Assembly: GCA_009772935.1 (NCBI GenBank)
Contig: WOUR01000006.1
Coordinates: 62,001-126,000, forward strand
DNA: 64,000 bases
Reading direction: 5' to 3'
Source: Rhodospirillaceae bacterium
GTDB taxonomy: Bacteria > Pseudomonadota > Alphaproteobacteria > Reyranellales > Reyranellaceae
Shown: positions 27,392-37,293 of the stretch, in pieces
How positions within the stretch are numbered: the stretch's first letter is position 1
How the letters are laid out: the number at the start of each line of letters is the position of its first letter
The notes under the pieces: generated by a model
What the model saw: only the letters and a program-made list of their open reading frames with translations
Databases searched by the model: none
Told to the model about the DNA's origin: nothing
Program-made: the position numbers and the translations under genes

Positions 27392-29209
27392 ATGAGCGCC
27401 CTCCGCACCCTGCGTCGCCTGCCCTCGACGCTCGTCAATCGCATCGCCGCAGGCGAAGTGGTCGAACGTCCGGCGAGTGCCGTGAAGGAGCTGGTCGAGA
27501 ACGCGCTCGACGCCGGCGCGCGGCGGATCGCGGTCACCCTGAAGGAGGGTGGCCGCACCTTCATCTCGGTGGTCGATGACGGGATCGGCATGTCGCCCGA
27601 CGAGCTGCGTCTCGCGGTCGAGCGCCACTGCACCTCCAAGCTGCCCGACGACGACCTGACCGACATCCGCACTTTGGGGTTTCGCGGCGAGGCGCTGCCG
27701 TCGATCGCCTCGGTCAGCCGCTTCACCATAACCTCGCGCCCGGCCGGTGCTGATACCGCCTGGAGCCTCGAGATCGATGGCGGCACCAAGGGCGAGCCGC
27801 GGCCCGCTGCGCACCCGCAGGGCACACGCGTGGAAGTGCGCGAGCTGTTCTTCGCGACGCCGGCGCGGCTCAAGTTCCTGAAGGAGCCTCGCACCGAGTC
27901 GGGCCATGTCGCCGACGCGATGCGCCGGCTGGCGATGGCGCATCCCGAGGTCGCCTTCCGGCTGGAGAGCGAGGAGCGGGCGCTGATCGACCTTGCCGCC
28001 GCCAAGGGCTCGCTCCTGTCGGCTGACGCGGCGCGGCTGGAGCGGCTGGCCGCGATCATGGGACGGGAGTTCGCCGACAACGCCGTGGCGATCGACGCCA
28101 ACCGCGAGGGCTTTCGTCTCACCGGTTTCGCGGGCCTGCCGACCCTCAACCGTCCGACGGGTCAGCACCAGTATCTCTTCGTCAACGGCCGTCCGGTACG
28201 CGACAAGCTGCTGGCCGGCGCGGTGCGCGGCGCCTACCAGGATTTCCTGGCGCGCGACCGTCATCCGATGGTGGCGCTGTTCCTCGAAGCGCCGACCGAG
28301 ATGGTCGACGTCAACGTCCACCCGGCCAAGACCGAGGTCCGCTTCCGCGACGCCGGCATCGTGCGCGGCATGATCGTGGGCGCCCTGCGCACGGCGCTGT
28401 CGGCGGCCGGTCATCGCGCCAGCACGACCGTGTCCGATGCCGCGCTGGGTGCATTGCGTCCCCACACGGGTTTCGCAACGCCGCTACCGATGGGCGGTGG
28501 ATACAGAAATGGCGGCGGCTATTCGGCGGTGCCGCGCGGCCTTGCCGAGGCGGCGATGCAGTTCATGGCACCGCTCGACGGCCTGTCGGCGCGGGTCGAG
28601 GAGCAGCCCGCCAACATCGCGCCCGGCAACTATCCGCTGGGCGTGGCGCGCGCGCAGCTCCACGAGACCTACATCGTCGCCCAGACGGATCAGGGCGTCG
28701 TGATCGTCGACCAGCATGCCGCGCATGAGCGTCTGGTCCATGAGCGGCTGAAGACCCAGCTCGAGGCCGAGGGTGTGAAGCGGCAGGCGCTGCTGCTGCC
28801 GGAAGTCGTCGAGATCGGCGAGGACGGCGCGCGGCGGCTCACGCAGCGCGCCGCCGAGCTCGCCGACATGGGTCTGGTGCTGGAGCCGTTCGGACTGGGC
28901 GCCGTGGTGGTACGCGAGACGCCCGCCGTTCTGGGCGAGGTCGACATCCAGGGCCTCGTGCGCGACCTGGCCGACGAGCTTTCCGAGATGGGCGATCATC
29001 TGTCGCTCAAGGAAAAGGTCGAGGAAGTCTGCGGCACGCTCGCCTGTCATACCTCGGTGCGGGCCGGCCGGCGGCTGACCGTCGAGGAAATGAACGCGCT
29101 GCTGCGCCAGATGGAGGCGACACCGCATTCCGGCCAGTGCAATCATGGCCGCCCGACCTACGTCGAACTCAAACTGGCCGACATCGAGCGGCTGTTCGGA
29201 AGACGATGA
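27392..29209 (+). CDS. mutL: DNA mismatch repair protein MutL
   Basis: A 605-residue MutL. The GHKL ATPase domain has [26 protein letters not shown], and [15 protein letters not shown]. The C-terminal domain has the endonuclease motif [12 protein letters not shown] (about residues 442-453) and CNHGRP, so this is the nicking type of MutL used in organisms without MutH. A flexible linker runs from about 330 to 410. Its stop overlaps the next small gene (ATGA). Confidence 0.96.
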   Translation: MSALRTLRRLPSTLVNRIAAGEVVERPASAVKELVENALDAGARRIAVTLKEGGRTFISVVDDGIGMSPDELRLAVERHCTSKLPDDDLTDIRTLGFRGEALPSIASVSRFTITSRPAGADTAWSLEIDGGTKGEPRPAAHPQGTRVEVRELFFATPARLKFLKEPRTESGHVADAMRRLAMAHPEVAFRLESEERALIDLAAAKGSLLSADAARLERLAAIMGREFADNAVAIDANREGFRLTGFAGLPTLNRPTGQHQYLFVNGRPVRDKLLAGAVRGAYQDFLARDRHPMVALFLEAPTEMVDVNVHPAKTEVRFRDAGIVRGMIVGALRTALSAAGHRASTTVSDAALGALRPHTGFATPLPMGGGYRNGGGYSAVPRGLAEAAMQFMAPLDGLSARVEEQPANIAPGNYPLGVARAQLHETYIVAQTDQGVVIVDQHAAHERLVHERLKTQLEAEGVKRQALLLPEVVEIGEDGARRLTQRAAELADMGLVLEPFGLGAVVVRETPAVLGEVDIQGLVRDLADELSEMGDHLSLKEKVEEVCGTLACHTSVRAGRRLTVEEMNALLRQMEATPHSGQCNHGRPTYVELKLADIERLFGRR

Positions 29210-29682
29210 AGAAGTATCTCGCGCTGCTCCTAATCGCCGGCGTGGCTGCAACCGGGGCCGCGGCACAGACCCGCGCGCCGGCGCCGCCCTCCGCCACGCC
29301 ACCCTCCGGAACGCCGACGCCCGCGCCGGCCTCGCCGCTCGACGGCACGTGGCGCGGCACCAGCGATGGCGGCTCGTGCAACGCGCCGCTCGACTACCTG
29401 CTCACCATCGAATCGGGCTTCGTCGACGGCTCGGCCTACGACACAACCGCGCGCGGCCCGGTGCCGAATCCCAACAAGTCGGCACCGCCGCCGCCGGGCC
29501 CCGGCCTGTGGCAGATCCACGGCGTCGCCAAGGTGGGCGCGCCGTTCAATCTCCTGAGCCTCGCCTCGGTGAAGGGCCCTACGCACCAGCGCATGCAGCT
29601 TTCCGCGCGGGGCGACGGCCAGAGCCTGGTCGTCAGTGAGACCAGCGGCTGCCGCCGCACCGCGCGGCTCAGCCGAAGCTGA
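29206..29682 (+). CDS. Hypothetical secreted protein
   Basis: A 158-residue protein starting in the mutL stop (ATGA). A signal peptide ([20 protein letters not shown], about 20 residues) is followed by a Pro/Thr-rich linker and a domain beginning [17 protein letters not shown], with two or three Cys. The WRG start and beta-strand pattern suggest a small lipocalin-like or beta-sandwich domain, but no family was recognised. Its end overlaps the MATE gene end by 14 bases. Confidence 0.75.
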   Translation: MKKYLALLLIAGVAATGAAAQTRAPAPPSATPPSGTPTPAPASPLDGTWRGTSDGGSCNAPLDYLLTIESGFVDGSAYDTTARGPVPNPNKSAPPPPGPGLWQIHGVAKVGAPFNLLSLASVKGPTHQRMQLSARGDGQSLVVSETSGCRRTARLSRS

Positions 29683-31066
29683 CGAGGCCCAGCCGCTCCC
29701 GCCGCAGCCAGCGGACGAGCAGCAGCAGCGCCACGACGGTGAGTCCCGTGGCCAGGCCGATCCACAGGCCGAAGCCCTTCAGCCCGCCCTGGAAGGCGAG
29801 CCCGACGCCCAGCAGAAGGCCGATGCCCCAGTAGCCGATGCCGGCATAGACCATGGGCACGCGCGTATCGTGCAGGCCGCGCAGCATGCCGGCCGCCACC
29901 GCCTGGCCGCCATCCGCCACCTGGAACAGCGCCGCGACCATCAGGAAGCTCACCGCCAGTTCGATGACCGGGGCATTGGCCGGCATGTCGAGGTCGAGGA
30001 ACAGACCGACCAGCGTGCGGGGCATGAGGACCATCGCCAACCCGGTCAGCGCCATGAAACCGACGCCCATGACGTAGGCTGTCCAGCCGGCGCGACCGAT
30101 TCCTTCCCTGTCGCGCGCGCCGAAGGCGCGGCCGACGCGCACGGTCGCGGCCTGGGCGAGGCCCAGCGGAACCATGAAGGAGAGCGAGGCGAGCTGCATG
30201 GAGACCGAGTGCGCCGCCAGCGCCGCAGCGCCGATCAGCCCCATCAGGAACGTGGCGCCGTTGAACACCGCGACCTCGAAGACCAGGGTCGCGCCAATCG
30301 GCAGGCCGAGATGCCACAGTTCTCGAAAGCGCGGCCAGTCGGCGCGCCAGAAGCGGCCGAACAGGTGGTAGCGGCGGAACTTGCGGTCGGTGAGGATGAC
30401 GGCCGCGAGGAGCACGAACATCAGCGTGTCGGCGAGCGTTGTGGCAATGCCGGCGCCGACCAGCCCGAGACGCGGAAAGCCGAGGTTGCCGAAGATCAGG
30501 CACCAGGTCATCGCCGCGTTGGCGACGACACCCGCCACGCCGGCGGCGAGTGCCCAGAGCGGCCGCTCCAGCGCCGACACGAACGACCGCAGCACGAGGA
30601 AGAAGAAGAAGGGCAGCAGCGACCATTGCAGCGCGCGAACATATTCCGCGGCGGACTTTGCGAGTGCCGGTTCCTGGCCCATCGCCAGCAGGACCGCCTC
30701 GCTCTGCCACAGCACGATCCAGATCGGCATGCTGACGCCGGCCGCCATCCACATGCCCTGGCGTACGGTGCGGCGCACGTCGCGCACCGAATGGCCCTTG
30801 CGGCCGAGTTCGCGCGCGATCATCGGCGCGGTCGCCGTGGTGAGGCCGAGGCCGAAGATCATGGTCGCGAAGTAGAGGTTGGAGCCCAGCGCGCCGGCGG
30901 CCAGCGCATCGGGACCGAGCCAGCCCATCATCACCACGTCGGTCGCGGTCATCAGCGTCTGCGCGAGATTGGTGAGGATGAGCGGCCAGGCGAGCACGAG
31001 CGTGGCGCGGGCTTCCCCGGCCCACGTCCTCCAGTTCGTCGTCTTGGTCGGAGCTTCCTCGTCCAT
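29669..31066 (-). CDS. MATE family multidrug/toxin exporter (NorM-like)
   Basis: A 465-residue protein with twelve predicted helices in two pseudo-repeats. It begins with the characteristic WPLILTNLAQTLMTATDVVMMGWLG and has matching motifs in the second half. MATE proteins use Na+ or H+ gradients to expel cationic drugs. ATG at 31066 gives a normal length; the frame continues upstream across the phosphatase antisense strand, which is an artefact of high GC. Confidence 0.93.
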   Translation of the reverse strand: MDEEAPTKTTNWRTWAGEARATLVLAWPLILTNLAQTLMTATDVVMMGWLGPDALAAGALGSNLYFATMIFGLGLTTATAPMIARELGRKGHSVRDVRRTVRQGMWMAAGVSMPIWIVLWQSEAVLLAMGQEPALAKSAAEYVRALQWSLLPFFFFLVLRSFVSALERPLWALAAGVAGVVANAAMTWCLIFGNLGFPRLGLVGAGIATTLADTLMFVLLAAVILTDRKFRRYHLFGRFWRADWPRFRELWHLGLPIGATLVFEVAVFNGATFLMGLIGAAALAAHSVSMQLASLSFMVPLGLAQAATVRVGRAFGARDREGIGRAGWTAYVMGVGFMALTGLAMVLMPRTLVGLFLDLDMPANAPVIELAVSFLMVAALFQVADGGQAVAAGMLRGLHDTRVPMVYAGIGYWGIGLLLGVGLAFQGGLKGFGLWIGLATGLTVVALLLLVRWLRRERLGLVSFG

Positions 31067-31097
31067 GCCGGCGCTTATAGCCGGCACCCCGTTACGA

Positions 31098-31709
31098 TCA
31101 CAGGTCGCAGGCGATCCGCTGTTCGCGTCCGTCGTGCAGGCGGAAGAAGGCGTCCTGCGGCTTTTCCAGAACGAACATGGCGCGTGCATCGAGACCGAGA
31201 TGGAGGCCGCGCATGACGGCGCCGCTGACGCCATGACTCACCACCACGGTGCGCGTGTTGGCGGCGGCGATCTCCGCCAGCATGGTCTCGCAGCGCAGGC
31301 GGAGATCGGCATGCGTCTCGCCGCCCGGCGGGCAGTAGCCGTGCGGATCGGCGCGCCAGTCGGCCAGCGCCGTCGGATGATCGATCTCGATTTCGGTCCA
31401 CGAGAAGCCTTCCCAGCTGCCGTAGGAGAGTTCGGCCAGCCGCATGTCTTCCCGCCATTCGCTGGAGGCGATGCCCAGCTCCTGGCCGATGATGTCGGAG
31501 GTTTCGCGCGTGCGCCCCAGCGGGCTGCGCAGGAAGATCGTCGGTCCGGGCTCGCGCTCCAGTTCGCGCCTTAGCGTGCGGCCCATCGCCAGCGCCTGGA
31601 CACGCCCGCGCGCGGTGAGGTCGGAGTTCTTGCTGCCCTGCATGCGGCGCTCGGTGTTCCAGGCGGTCTCGCCATGGCGCAGCATGTAGAGCGGCGCGCC
31701 GAGTTTCAT
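31098..31709 (-). CDS. Histidine phosphatase family protein
   Basis: A 203-residue phosphoglycerate-mutase-like phosphatase with the active-site YMLRHGETAWNTERRMQG at residues 8-25, the Arg in FLRSPLGRTRET, and the second His in VVVSHGVSGAVMRG. Substrate undetermined; a small-molecule phosphatase (such as phosphoglycolate or alpha-ribazole phosphate type) is likely. Coupled by ATGA overlap with rsmD. Confidence 0.88.
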   Translation of the reverse strand: MKLGAPLYMLRHGETAWNTERRMQGSKNSDLTARGRVQALAMGRTLRRELEREPGPTIFLRSPLGRTRETSDIIGQELGIASSEWREDMRLAELSYGSWEGFSWTEIEIDHPTALADWRADPHGYCPPGGETHADLRLRCETMLAEIAAANTRTVVVSHGVSGAVMRGLHLGLDARAMFVLEKPQDAFFRLHDGREQRIACDL

Positions 31710-32284
31710 GCCGTCCGCTTGAGGATTGCGATCTTGGCGGCGCCGTAGCGGCGCTCGTCGATCGCCTCGAAGCCATCCGGCGGTACCAGGTCTTCGTTGT
31801 GTGCGAGTTCGACCGTGACGATGCAGCCCGGCGTCATCCAGCCGGCCGCGGCGAGGGCGGTTATCGCCGCGGGCGCCTGCCCCGAACGATAGGGCGGGTC
31901 GAGGAAAACCAGCTCGCAGGCCTCGCGCGACGGCGGCGGCCGCGTCGCATCGGCGCGCACGACCTTGGCCGCGCCGGTCTCGCCGAGCTTGCGCAGGTTC
32001 TCGCCGATCGCCTTGACCGCGGCGGCGTCGCTGTCGAGGAAGGTGACGTGGGCCGCCCCGCGCGACAGCGCCTCGAGACCCAGCGCGCCGGAACCGGCAT
32101 AGGCGTCGAGCACGCGCGCCTCGATCAGCGGCGAGGTGCCGCCGTCCCCGTCGTCACGCCAGCGTGCATGGACCAGGATGTTGAACAAGGACTCGCGAGC
32201 GCGGTTGGCGGTGGGCCGCGTCGCATCGCCCTCCGGCGTTTCGAGCATGCGGCCGCGATGCTTGCCGCCGATGATACGGATCAT
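31706..32284 (-). CDS. rsmD: 16S rRNA (guanine(966)-N2)-methyltransferase
   Basis: A 192-residue RsmD. It opens with IRIIGGKHRGRML and TRPTANRARESLFNIL, has the SAM-binding LDAYAGSGALGLEALSRGA and the catalytic LVFLDPPY. It methylates G966 of 16S rRNA during 30S assembly. It is directly downstream of a pseudouridine synthase gene (shared base at 32284), so the pair forms a small RNA-modification operon. Confidence 0.95.
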   Translation of the reverse strand: MIRIIGGKHRGRMLETPEGDATRPTANRARESLFNILVHARWRDDGDGGTSPLIEARVLDAYAGSGALGLEALSRGAAHVTFLDSDAAAVKAIGENLRKLGETGAAKVVRADATRPPPSREACELVFLDPPYRSGQAPAAITALAAAGWMTPGCIVTVELAHNEDLVPPDGFEAIDERRYGAAKIAILKRTA

Positions 32285-33093
32285 CAGGCCCGCCGACGTT
32301 TGGCGTGGGGTGGCGCGGGTTTCGGCTTGGGTTTGGCCCAGCCTTCCTTGCGCGGCGGACGCTTTACGCCCAGCAGGTTCTCGAGCGCCTGCGGGGGGAT
32401 CTCGTCGACATGGCCGCGCTCCAGTTCGCCGAGGTGGAACGGCCCGAAGGCGACGCGGATCAGGCGCACCACCGGCAGGTCGAGATGGGCCAGCACGCGG
32501 CGCACTTCGCGGTTCTTGCCCTCGGTCAGCGCGATGTCGATCCAGGCGTTAGAGCGCTGCTGGCGGTCGAGGCTGGCCTGGATCGAACCGTAGCGCACGC
32601 CCTCGATGGTGATGCCGTTGGCGAGCTCGGCCAGCTTCGCCTCGTCGACGGCGCCGTGCACGCGGGCGCGGTAGCGGCGCGTCCAGCCGTTGGCCGGCAG
32701 TTCGAGCTTTCGGGCGAGGCCGCCATCGTTGGTCAGCAGCAGCAGACCTTCCGAGAAATAGTCGAGGCGGCCCACGGTCACGACCCTCGGCATGCCCTTG
32801 GGCAGCGACTCGAAGATGGTGCGGCGTCCCTCGGGATCGCGCGCCGTTACCATCTCGCTCGGCGGCTTGTGGTAGCGCCACATGCGCGCGCGGTCGGCGG
32901 TGGGCAGGGGCTTGCCGTCGACCTCGATGACGCTCCTGTCGGTGACGACGCAGGCTGGTGTCTCCAGCACCTTGCCATCGACCTTCACGCGGCCTTCCGC
33001 GATCCAGCGTTCGGCATCGCGGCGCGAGCACAGGCCCGCGCGCGCCAGGCGCTTGGCGATGCGCTCGCCTTCCTTGACGGGTTGTTCGCTCAC
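32284..33093 (-). CDS. RluB/RsuA-family pseudouridine synthase
   Basis: A 269-residue RsuA-family enzyme. An S4 domain (RIAKRLARAGLCSRRDAERWI, residues about 10-70) precedes the catalytic domain with VGRLDYFSEGLLLLTNDG (catalytic Asp) and EGKNREVRRVLAHL. It ends in a Lys/Pro-rich basic tail (KPKPKPAPPHAKRRRA). It probably modifies 23S rRNA (RluB-like). GTG at 33093 overlaps the stop of the glutamine-amidotransferase-like gene (GTGA). Confidence 0.92.
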   Translation of the reverse strand: MSEQPVKEGERIAKRLARAGLCSRRDAERWIAEGRVKVDGKVLETPACVVTDRSVIEVDGKPLPTADRARMWRYHKPPSEMVTARDPEGRRTIFESLPKGMPRVVTVGRLDYFSEGLLLLTNDGGLARKLELPANGWTRRYRARVHGAVDEAKLAELANGITIEGVRYGSIQASLDRQQRSNAWIDIALTEGKNREVRRVLAHLDLPVVRLIRVAFGPFHLGELERGHVDEIPPQALENLLGVKRPPRKEGWAKPKPKPAPPHAKRRRA

Positions 33094-33806
33094 TTTGCGG
33101 CCGCCGCTCCCAGGAAGGCGCGGAACAGTTTCGCGTCGCCTTCGGAGATATGGAATTCGGGATGCCACTGCACGCCGATGCAGAAGCGGTAGGCCGGTGC
33201 CTCGATGCCCTCGATCACGCCGTCTGGGGCGGTGGCGTTGACGATGATCCCGTCCGGCTGGTCGGCCGCGGCCTGATGATGCGCGCTGTTCACCTGCAGC
33301 TCGTCGGCGCCGACGATGCCGTGCAGCTGGGTGCCCTTGGCGACCTTCACGACATGGCCGGGCTCGTCGCGCGGGTTGGGCTGCTCGTGCGCCAGCGCAT
33401 CGGCGATGGCGTCGGGAATGTGCTGGATCAGCTTGCCGCCCAGCACGACGTGCAGCAGCTGCTGGCCGCCGCAGATGCCCAGCACCGGCTTGTTCTGCGC
33501 CAGCGCGCCCTTGGTCACGCCGAACTCGAAGGCGGTGCGGCGGTCCTTGGTGACGACCGTCGAATGCTTCGCGCCACCGCCGTAGTAGGAGGGGTCGACG
33601 TCGAAGGCGCCGCCGGTCACCACCAGCGCGTCGATGCGCTCCAGGTAGTCGGCGACCCGGTCGGGCTCGTGCGGTAGCGCCACCGCCAGGCCACCCGCCG
33701 CGTCGATCGCGTCGAGGTAGTTCTGGCGCAGCGCATACCAGGGAAACTTGGAGTATCCGCCTGGCTTTTCAGCATCCAGGGTGACTCCGATCAGGGGACG
33801 GGGCAT
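33090..33806 (-). CDS. Gamma-glutamyl-gamma-aminobutyrate hydrolase family (peptidase C26)
   Basis: A 238-residue class I glutamine amidotransferase-like protein. The Cys nucleophile is in LGICGGQQLLHVVLGG and the His/Glu pair in GVQWHPEF. It resembles PuuD, which releases GABA in putrescine breakdown, but no other puu gene is present. ATG 33806 is used; TTG 33815 would add three residues. Confidence 0.88.
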   Translation of the reverse strand: MPRPLIGVTLDAEKPGGYSKFPWYALRQNYLDAIDAAGGLAVALPHEPDRVADYLERIDALVVTGGAFDVDPSYYGGGAKHSTVVTKDRRTAFEFGVTKGALAQNKPVLGICGGQQLLHVVLGGKLIQHIPDAIADALAHEQPNPRDEPGHVVKVAKGTQLHGIVGADELQVNSAHHQAAADQPDGIIVNATAPDGVIEGIEAPAYRFCIGVQWHPEFHISEGDAKLFRAFLGAAAAK

Positions 33807-33855
33807 GCGGGCCAAGATACGCCCGCGCGCCGCCGTGCGCTACAGTGCGCGCGCT

Positions 33856-34314
33856 ATGCCGGACGCCTCGAAGCTCACCCCCATGGACAGGGCCCTCGCC
33901 GCCGCCCGCGCCGCCGGCGCACGCGGCGAGGTGCCGATTGGCTGCGTGATCGTCGGGCCCGACGGCGCGGTGCTGGCGGAGGCCGGCAACCGCACCGAGG
34001 AGCTGAAGGACCCGACCGCCCACGCCGAGCTGCTGGCGATCCGCGCCGCCGCGGCCGCGCTCGGCTCGCCGCGCCTCGTCGGCTGCGACCTCTACGTCAC
34101 CCTGGAGCCGTGCCCCATGTGCGCCCAGGCGATCTCCTTCGCGCGATTGCGGCGGGTCTACTGGGGCGCCGCCGATCCCAAGGGCGGCGGCATCGAGCAG
34201 GGCCCGCGCATCTTCGACCAGCCGACCTGCCACCACCGGCCGGAGCTCTATCCCGGCGTCGGTGAACGCGAGGCGGGCGAGCTGCTGCGGGCCTTCTTCA
34301 GGGATCGGCGCTAG
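33856..34314 (+). CDS. tadA: tRNA-specific adenosine deaminase
   Basis: A 152-residue zinc deaminase with the paired motifs THAELLAI-type (TAHAELLAI; zinc His and catalytic Glu) and EPCPMCAQAI (zinc Cys). RGEVPIGCVIV is the family's first strand block. It makes inosine at the wobble base of tRNA-Arg. ATG 33883 is a shorter alternative. Divergent from the C26 peptidase gene. Its 3' end overlaps queG by 17 bases, just before a perfect palindrome. Confidence 0.92.
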   Translation: MPDASKLTPMDRALAAARAAGARGEVPIGCVIVGPDGAVLAEAGNRTEELKDPTAHAELLAIRAAAAALGSPRLVGCDLYVTLEPCPMCAQAISFARLRRVYWGAADPKGGGIEQGPRIFDQPTCHHRPELYPGVGEREAGELLRAFFRDRR

Positions 34315-35521
34315 CTCTCATGTTCCTCTCCCCCGATCGGGGGAGAGGAGTCTGAAACGCTGCTGTCCATTCGCTGCGGACCTGCGCGTCGGGCTCGGCG
34401 ACGCTCCGGCCCCGACGCGCCGCCTCTTCGGGCGCGAGTTGCGACAGGGCCCAGACGGCAGCGCCGCGCACCAGGGGCGAGGCGTCGGTCAGCAGGCGCT
34501 CGATGGCGGGCAGGGCGGTGGCGGGCGTGGCGCTGTTGCCCAGCGCATAGGCGACGTTGCGCAGGAAGCGATCGCGGCCGATGCGCTTCACCGCCGTGCC
34601 GGAGAAGCGCGTGCGGAAAGTCGCGTCGTCGAGAGTCGCCAGTTCCGACAGAAGAGGCGCCTGCAGCTCGGCGCGCGGCGCGAAGGCCGCTTCCCGCGAT
34701 CGCCGCGCGAACTTGTTCCACGGGCAGGCGGCGAGGCAGTCGTCGCAGCCATAGATGCGGTTGCCGAGCGCCGTCCGGAATTCGCGATCGACGGGGCCGG
34801 CATGCTCGATGGTGAGATAGGAGATGCAGCGCCTTGCATCGAGCTGATAGGGCGCGGGAAAGGCGTTGGTCGGGCAGGAATCGAGACAGGCGCGGCATTG
34901 GCCGCAATGGTCGGTCTCGGGCTCGTCCGGCGGCAGTTCGATCGATAGCAGCAGCTCGCCGAGGAACAGCCAGGAGCCGAAGCGGCGCGACACTAGGTTG
35001 GTGTGCTTGCCCTGCCAGCCGTGACCCGCCTGCTGCGCGGCGAGCTTCTCCATCAGCGGCGCGGTGTCGACGAAGACCTTCAGACTTTCGTGGTAGGTGT
35101 CCCAGATGAAGCGGCCGAGCTGCTTCAGCCGGCTCTTCATCACGTCATGATAGTCGCGGCCTTGCGCATAGACCGAGACCGCGCCGCGCGCGCGTTCCTC
35201 CTGCACGAAGCGCGGGTCACCGACCGGTCCGTAGTTGAGCGCGACCGACACGACGGTGCGCGCCTCGGGCCACAGGCCGGCCGGGTCGATGCGTTGCTCG
35301 GCGCGGTCGACCAGCCACCCCATGTCGCCCTGGAAACCGCGCGCCAGGAACGCTTCCATCCGCTCCCGCCGCAGCGTGCGGGCCTCGGGCGAAAGCTGAG
35401 CGGGCGCGAAGGCCACGGCGTCGAAGCCGAGCTCCAGCGCCTTGGCGGTAATCGCGTCGCGCAGCTCGCGCGGCGTCGCCTGTTTCGGGGGCCGCTTCGG
35501 ACGGGGCGGCAGCTTCGCCAT
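34298..35521 (-). CDS. queG: Epoxyqueuosine reductase
   Basis: A 407-residue cobalamin-dependent reductase for the last step of queuosine synthesis. Two [4Fe-4S] sites are visible (CGQCRACLDSCPT and GCDDCLAACPWNKF), with the N-terminal B12-binding region and a C-terminal HEAT-like part. The very C-terminus runs through a palindromic repeat (TPLPRSGERN...), so the natural end may have been extended by repeat insertion. ATG 35521 overlaps the queF stop (ATGA). Confidence 0.95.
   Translation of the reverse strand: MAKLPPRPKRPPKQATPRELRDAITAKALELGFDAVAFAPAQLSPEARTLRRERMEAFLARGFQGDMGWLVDRAEQRIDPAGLWPEARTVVSVALNYGPVGDPRFVQEERARGAVSVYAQGRDYHDVMKSRLKQLGRFIWDTYHESLKVFVDTAPLMEKLAAQQAGHGWQGKHTNLVSRRFGSWLFLGELLLSIELPPDEPETDHCGQCRACLDSCPTNAFPAPYQLDARRCISYLTIEHAGPVDREFRTALGNRIYGCDDCLAACPWNKFARRSREAAFAPRAELQAPLLSELATLDDATFRTRFSGTAVKRIGRDRFLRNVAYALGNSATPATALPAIERLLTDASPLVRGAAVWALSQLAPEEAARRGRSVAEPDAQVRSEWTAAFQTPLPRSGERNMRASADP
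34325..34348. terminator. Perfect 24-bp palindrome, bidirectional terminator or REP-type repeat
   Basis: CCTCTCCCCCGA is followed directly by its exact complement-mirror TCGGGGGAGAGG. The element lies ten bases after the tadA stop and inside the last codons of queG. It could terminate tadA transcription. The same CTCTCCCCCGAT core is widespread as a short repeat in alphaproteobacteria (general knowledge). Confidence 0.6.
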
Positions 35522-35979
35522 CAACCCCGGCCGCGATAGGGCGCCACGCCGGTCTCGGGAAGCCACAGGCCCTTGGGCGGCGCGGCGGTCTGCCAGAAGA
35601 CGTCGATCGGCATGCCGCCGCGCGGATACCAGTAGCCCGCGATCCGGAGCCACCGCGGCGCCAGCGTCTTCACCAGTCGCTTGCCGATGCCCACGGTGCA
35701 GTCCTCGTGGAAGGCAGCCTCGTTGCGGAAGCTGTTGAGATAGAGCTTCAGGGACTTGCTTTCGACCAGCTTTGTCCGCGGCACGTAGTCGATCACGAGA
35801 TGTGCGAAATCGGGCTGGCCGGTCACCGGACAGAGCGAGGTGAACTCGGGTTGCGTGAAGCGTGCGAGATAAAGCGTGCCCGGGTGCGGATTGGGCACCG
35901 TCTCGAGGACGGCCTCGGCGGGCGAGGCGGGGAGGGGCGTCTCATGCCCGAGCTGTTTGAGTTTTGCGTATTTAGCCAT
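35521..35979 (-). CDS. queF: 7-cyano-7-deazaguanine reductase
   Basis: A 152-residue unimodular QueF that reduces preQ0 to preQ1 with NADPH. The nucleophilic Cys is in [15 protein letters not shown] and the [11 protein letters not shown] and RGGMPIDVF blocks are intact. It is coupled to queG. No queC, queD or queE is in the window. Only 28 bases separate it from the divergent oxidoreductase gene. Confidence 0.96.
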   Translation of the reverse strand: MAKYAKLKQLGHETPLPASPAEAVLETVPNPHPGTLYLARFTQPEFTSLCPVTGQPDFAHLVIDYVPRTKLVESKSLKLYLNSFRNEAAFHEDCTVGIGKRLVKTLAPRWLRIAGYWYPRGGMPIDVFWQTAAPPKGLWLPETGVAPYRGRG

Positions 35980-36007
35980 GCGCCCATCATATGCTAAGCG
36001 GGCCGTC

Positions 36008-37192
36008 ATGACTCACAGGGTTGCCATCGTCGGCGCCGGCCCGTCCGGCTTCTACGCCGCAGACGGGCTGCTGCGCGGCCGTCCCGACCTCCGCATCGAC
36101 GTCATCGACCGCCTGCCGACGCCGTTCGGCCTGGTGCGGGCGGGCGTCGCCCCCGATCACCAGGGCACCAAGGCCGTGGTCCGCCAGTTCGACCGGCTGC
36201 TCGCCCAGCCCGACCTGCGCTTCGCCGGCAACATCGAGATCGGCCGCGACCTGACCTGGGACGAGGTCATCCAGTCCTACGACGCGGTGATCGTCGCCAC
36301 CGGCATGGTTGTCGATCGCAGGCTCGGCATTCCCGGCGAGGATCTGCCGCATGTCTGGGGCTCGTGGCGCTTCGTCGCCTGGCTGAACGGCCATCCCGAT
36401 TTCCGCACCGGCCCCGATCTCGCGGGTGTGAAGTCCGTGGCGGTGATCGGCAACGGCAACGTGGCGCTCGACGTCGCACGCCTGCTGGCCAAGAGCCCGG
36501 ACGAGATGACCAAGTCCGACATCGTGCCGGAGGCGGGGGCGGCGATCGCGGCGGCACCGATCGCCGATATCCATGTGATCGGCCGGCGCGGCGCCGAACA
36601 GGCCTCCTTCACCACCAACGAGCTGGCCGAGATGGGCCGCCTGGCGCGCGCCGTCGCGGTCGCCGATGCGAGCGTGCTGACGGCCGAGGCGCCGGCCTCG
36701 GACCAGACGCCGGAGCGGTTGCGCAAGGCCAAGAACATCGAGACCTTGAAGCGCTACGCCGTGCAGAAGCCGGGCGAGAAGCCGGTCACGGTGCATTTCC
36801 GCTTCCACGAGACGCCCCGGGCGATCGGCCCCGGCACGATCCAGCTGTCGACGGGCACCCTTTCCGCCGACCTTGTCGTGACCTGCATCGGCTATACCGG
36901 CGAGCCCTTCCCGCAAGCCGAGAACGTGTTCCCGGTCGGCTGGGCGCGCCGCGGGCCCAGCGGCACCATCCCGACCAATCGCGCCGATAGTCACGCCGTC
37001 GCGAAGGAAGTGATCGACTTTCTCGAGGATCGCGACCTCAAGAGCGGTCCCGACATCCTGCCGCTCTGCGTCGATGCCGAGGGCTGGCGCCGCATCGACA
37101 AGGCCGAGATCGCCGCCGGTGCCGCGCAGGGCCGGCCGCGGGTGAAGCTCGTCGACTGGCAGGCGCTGCTCGACATCGCGCAGGGCGACTGA
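36008..37192 (+). CDS. Adrenodoxin-reductase-type ferredoxin-NADP reductase
   Basis: A 394-residue FAD enzyme. The N-terminal FAD site is [18 protein letters not shown] and the [17 protein letters not shown] block is characteristic of adrenodoxin/FprA-type reductases. The NADP site is [15 protein letters not shown] and the C-terminal CIGYTGEPF is conserved. It passes electrons from NADPH to ferredoxins. No ferredoxin gene is adjacent. At 394 residues it is shorter than the usual 450-residue FprA. Confidence 0.88.
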   Translation: MTHRVAIVGAGPSGFYAADGLLRGRPDLRIDVIDRLPTPFGLVRAGVAPDHQGTKAVVRQFDRLLAQPDLRFAGNIEIGRDLTWDEVIQSYDAVIVATGMVVDRRLGIPGEDLPHVWGSWRFVAWLNGHPDFRTGPDLAGVKSVAVIGNGNVALDVARLLAKSPDEMTKSDIVPEAGAAIAAAPIADIHVIGRRGAEQASFTTNELAEMGRLARAVAVADASVLTAEAPASDQTPERLRKAKNIETLKRYAVQKPGEKPVTVHFRFHETPRAIGPGTIQLSTGTLSADLVVTCIGYTGEPFPQAENVFPVGWARRGPSGTIPTNRADSHAVAKEVIDFLEDRDLKSGPDILPLCVDAEGWRRIDKAEIAAGAAQGRPRVKLVDWQALLDIAQGD

Positions 37193-37293
37193 GCGTTCGC
37201 CGCGGGGCGCGGGCATTTCGCCTGTCGCCCTCCAACGCCGGCGGCCCTATACCTTGCCTCCTACGGGGAAGGTCAAGAGTACAAGGAGTTTCC

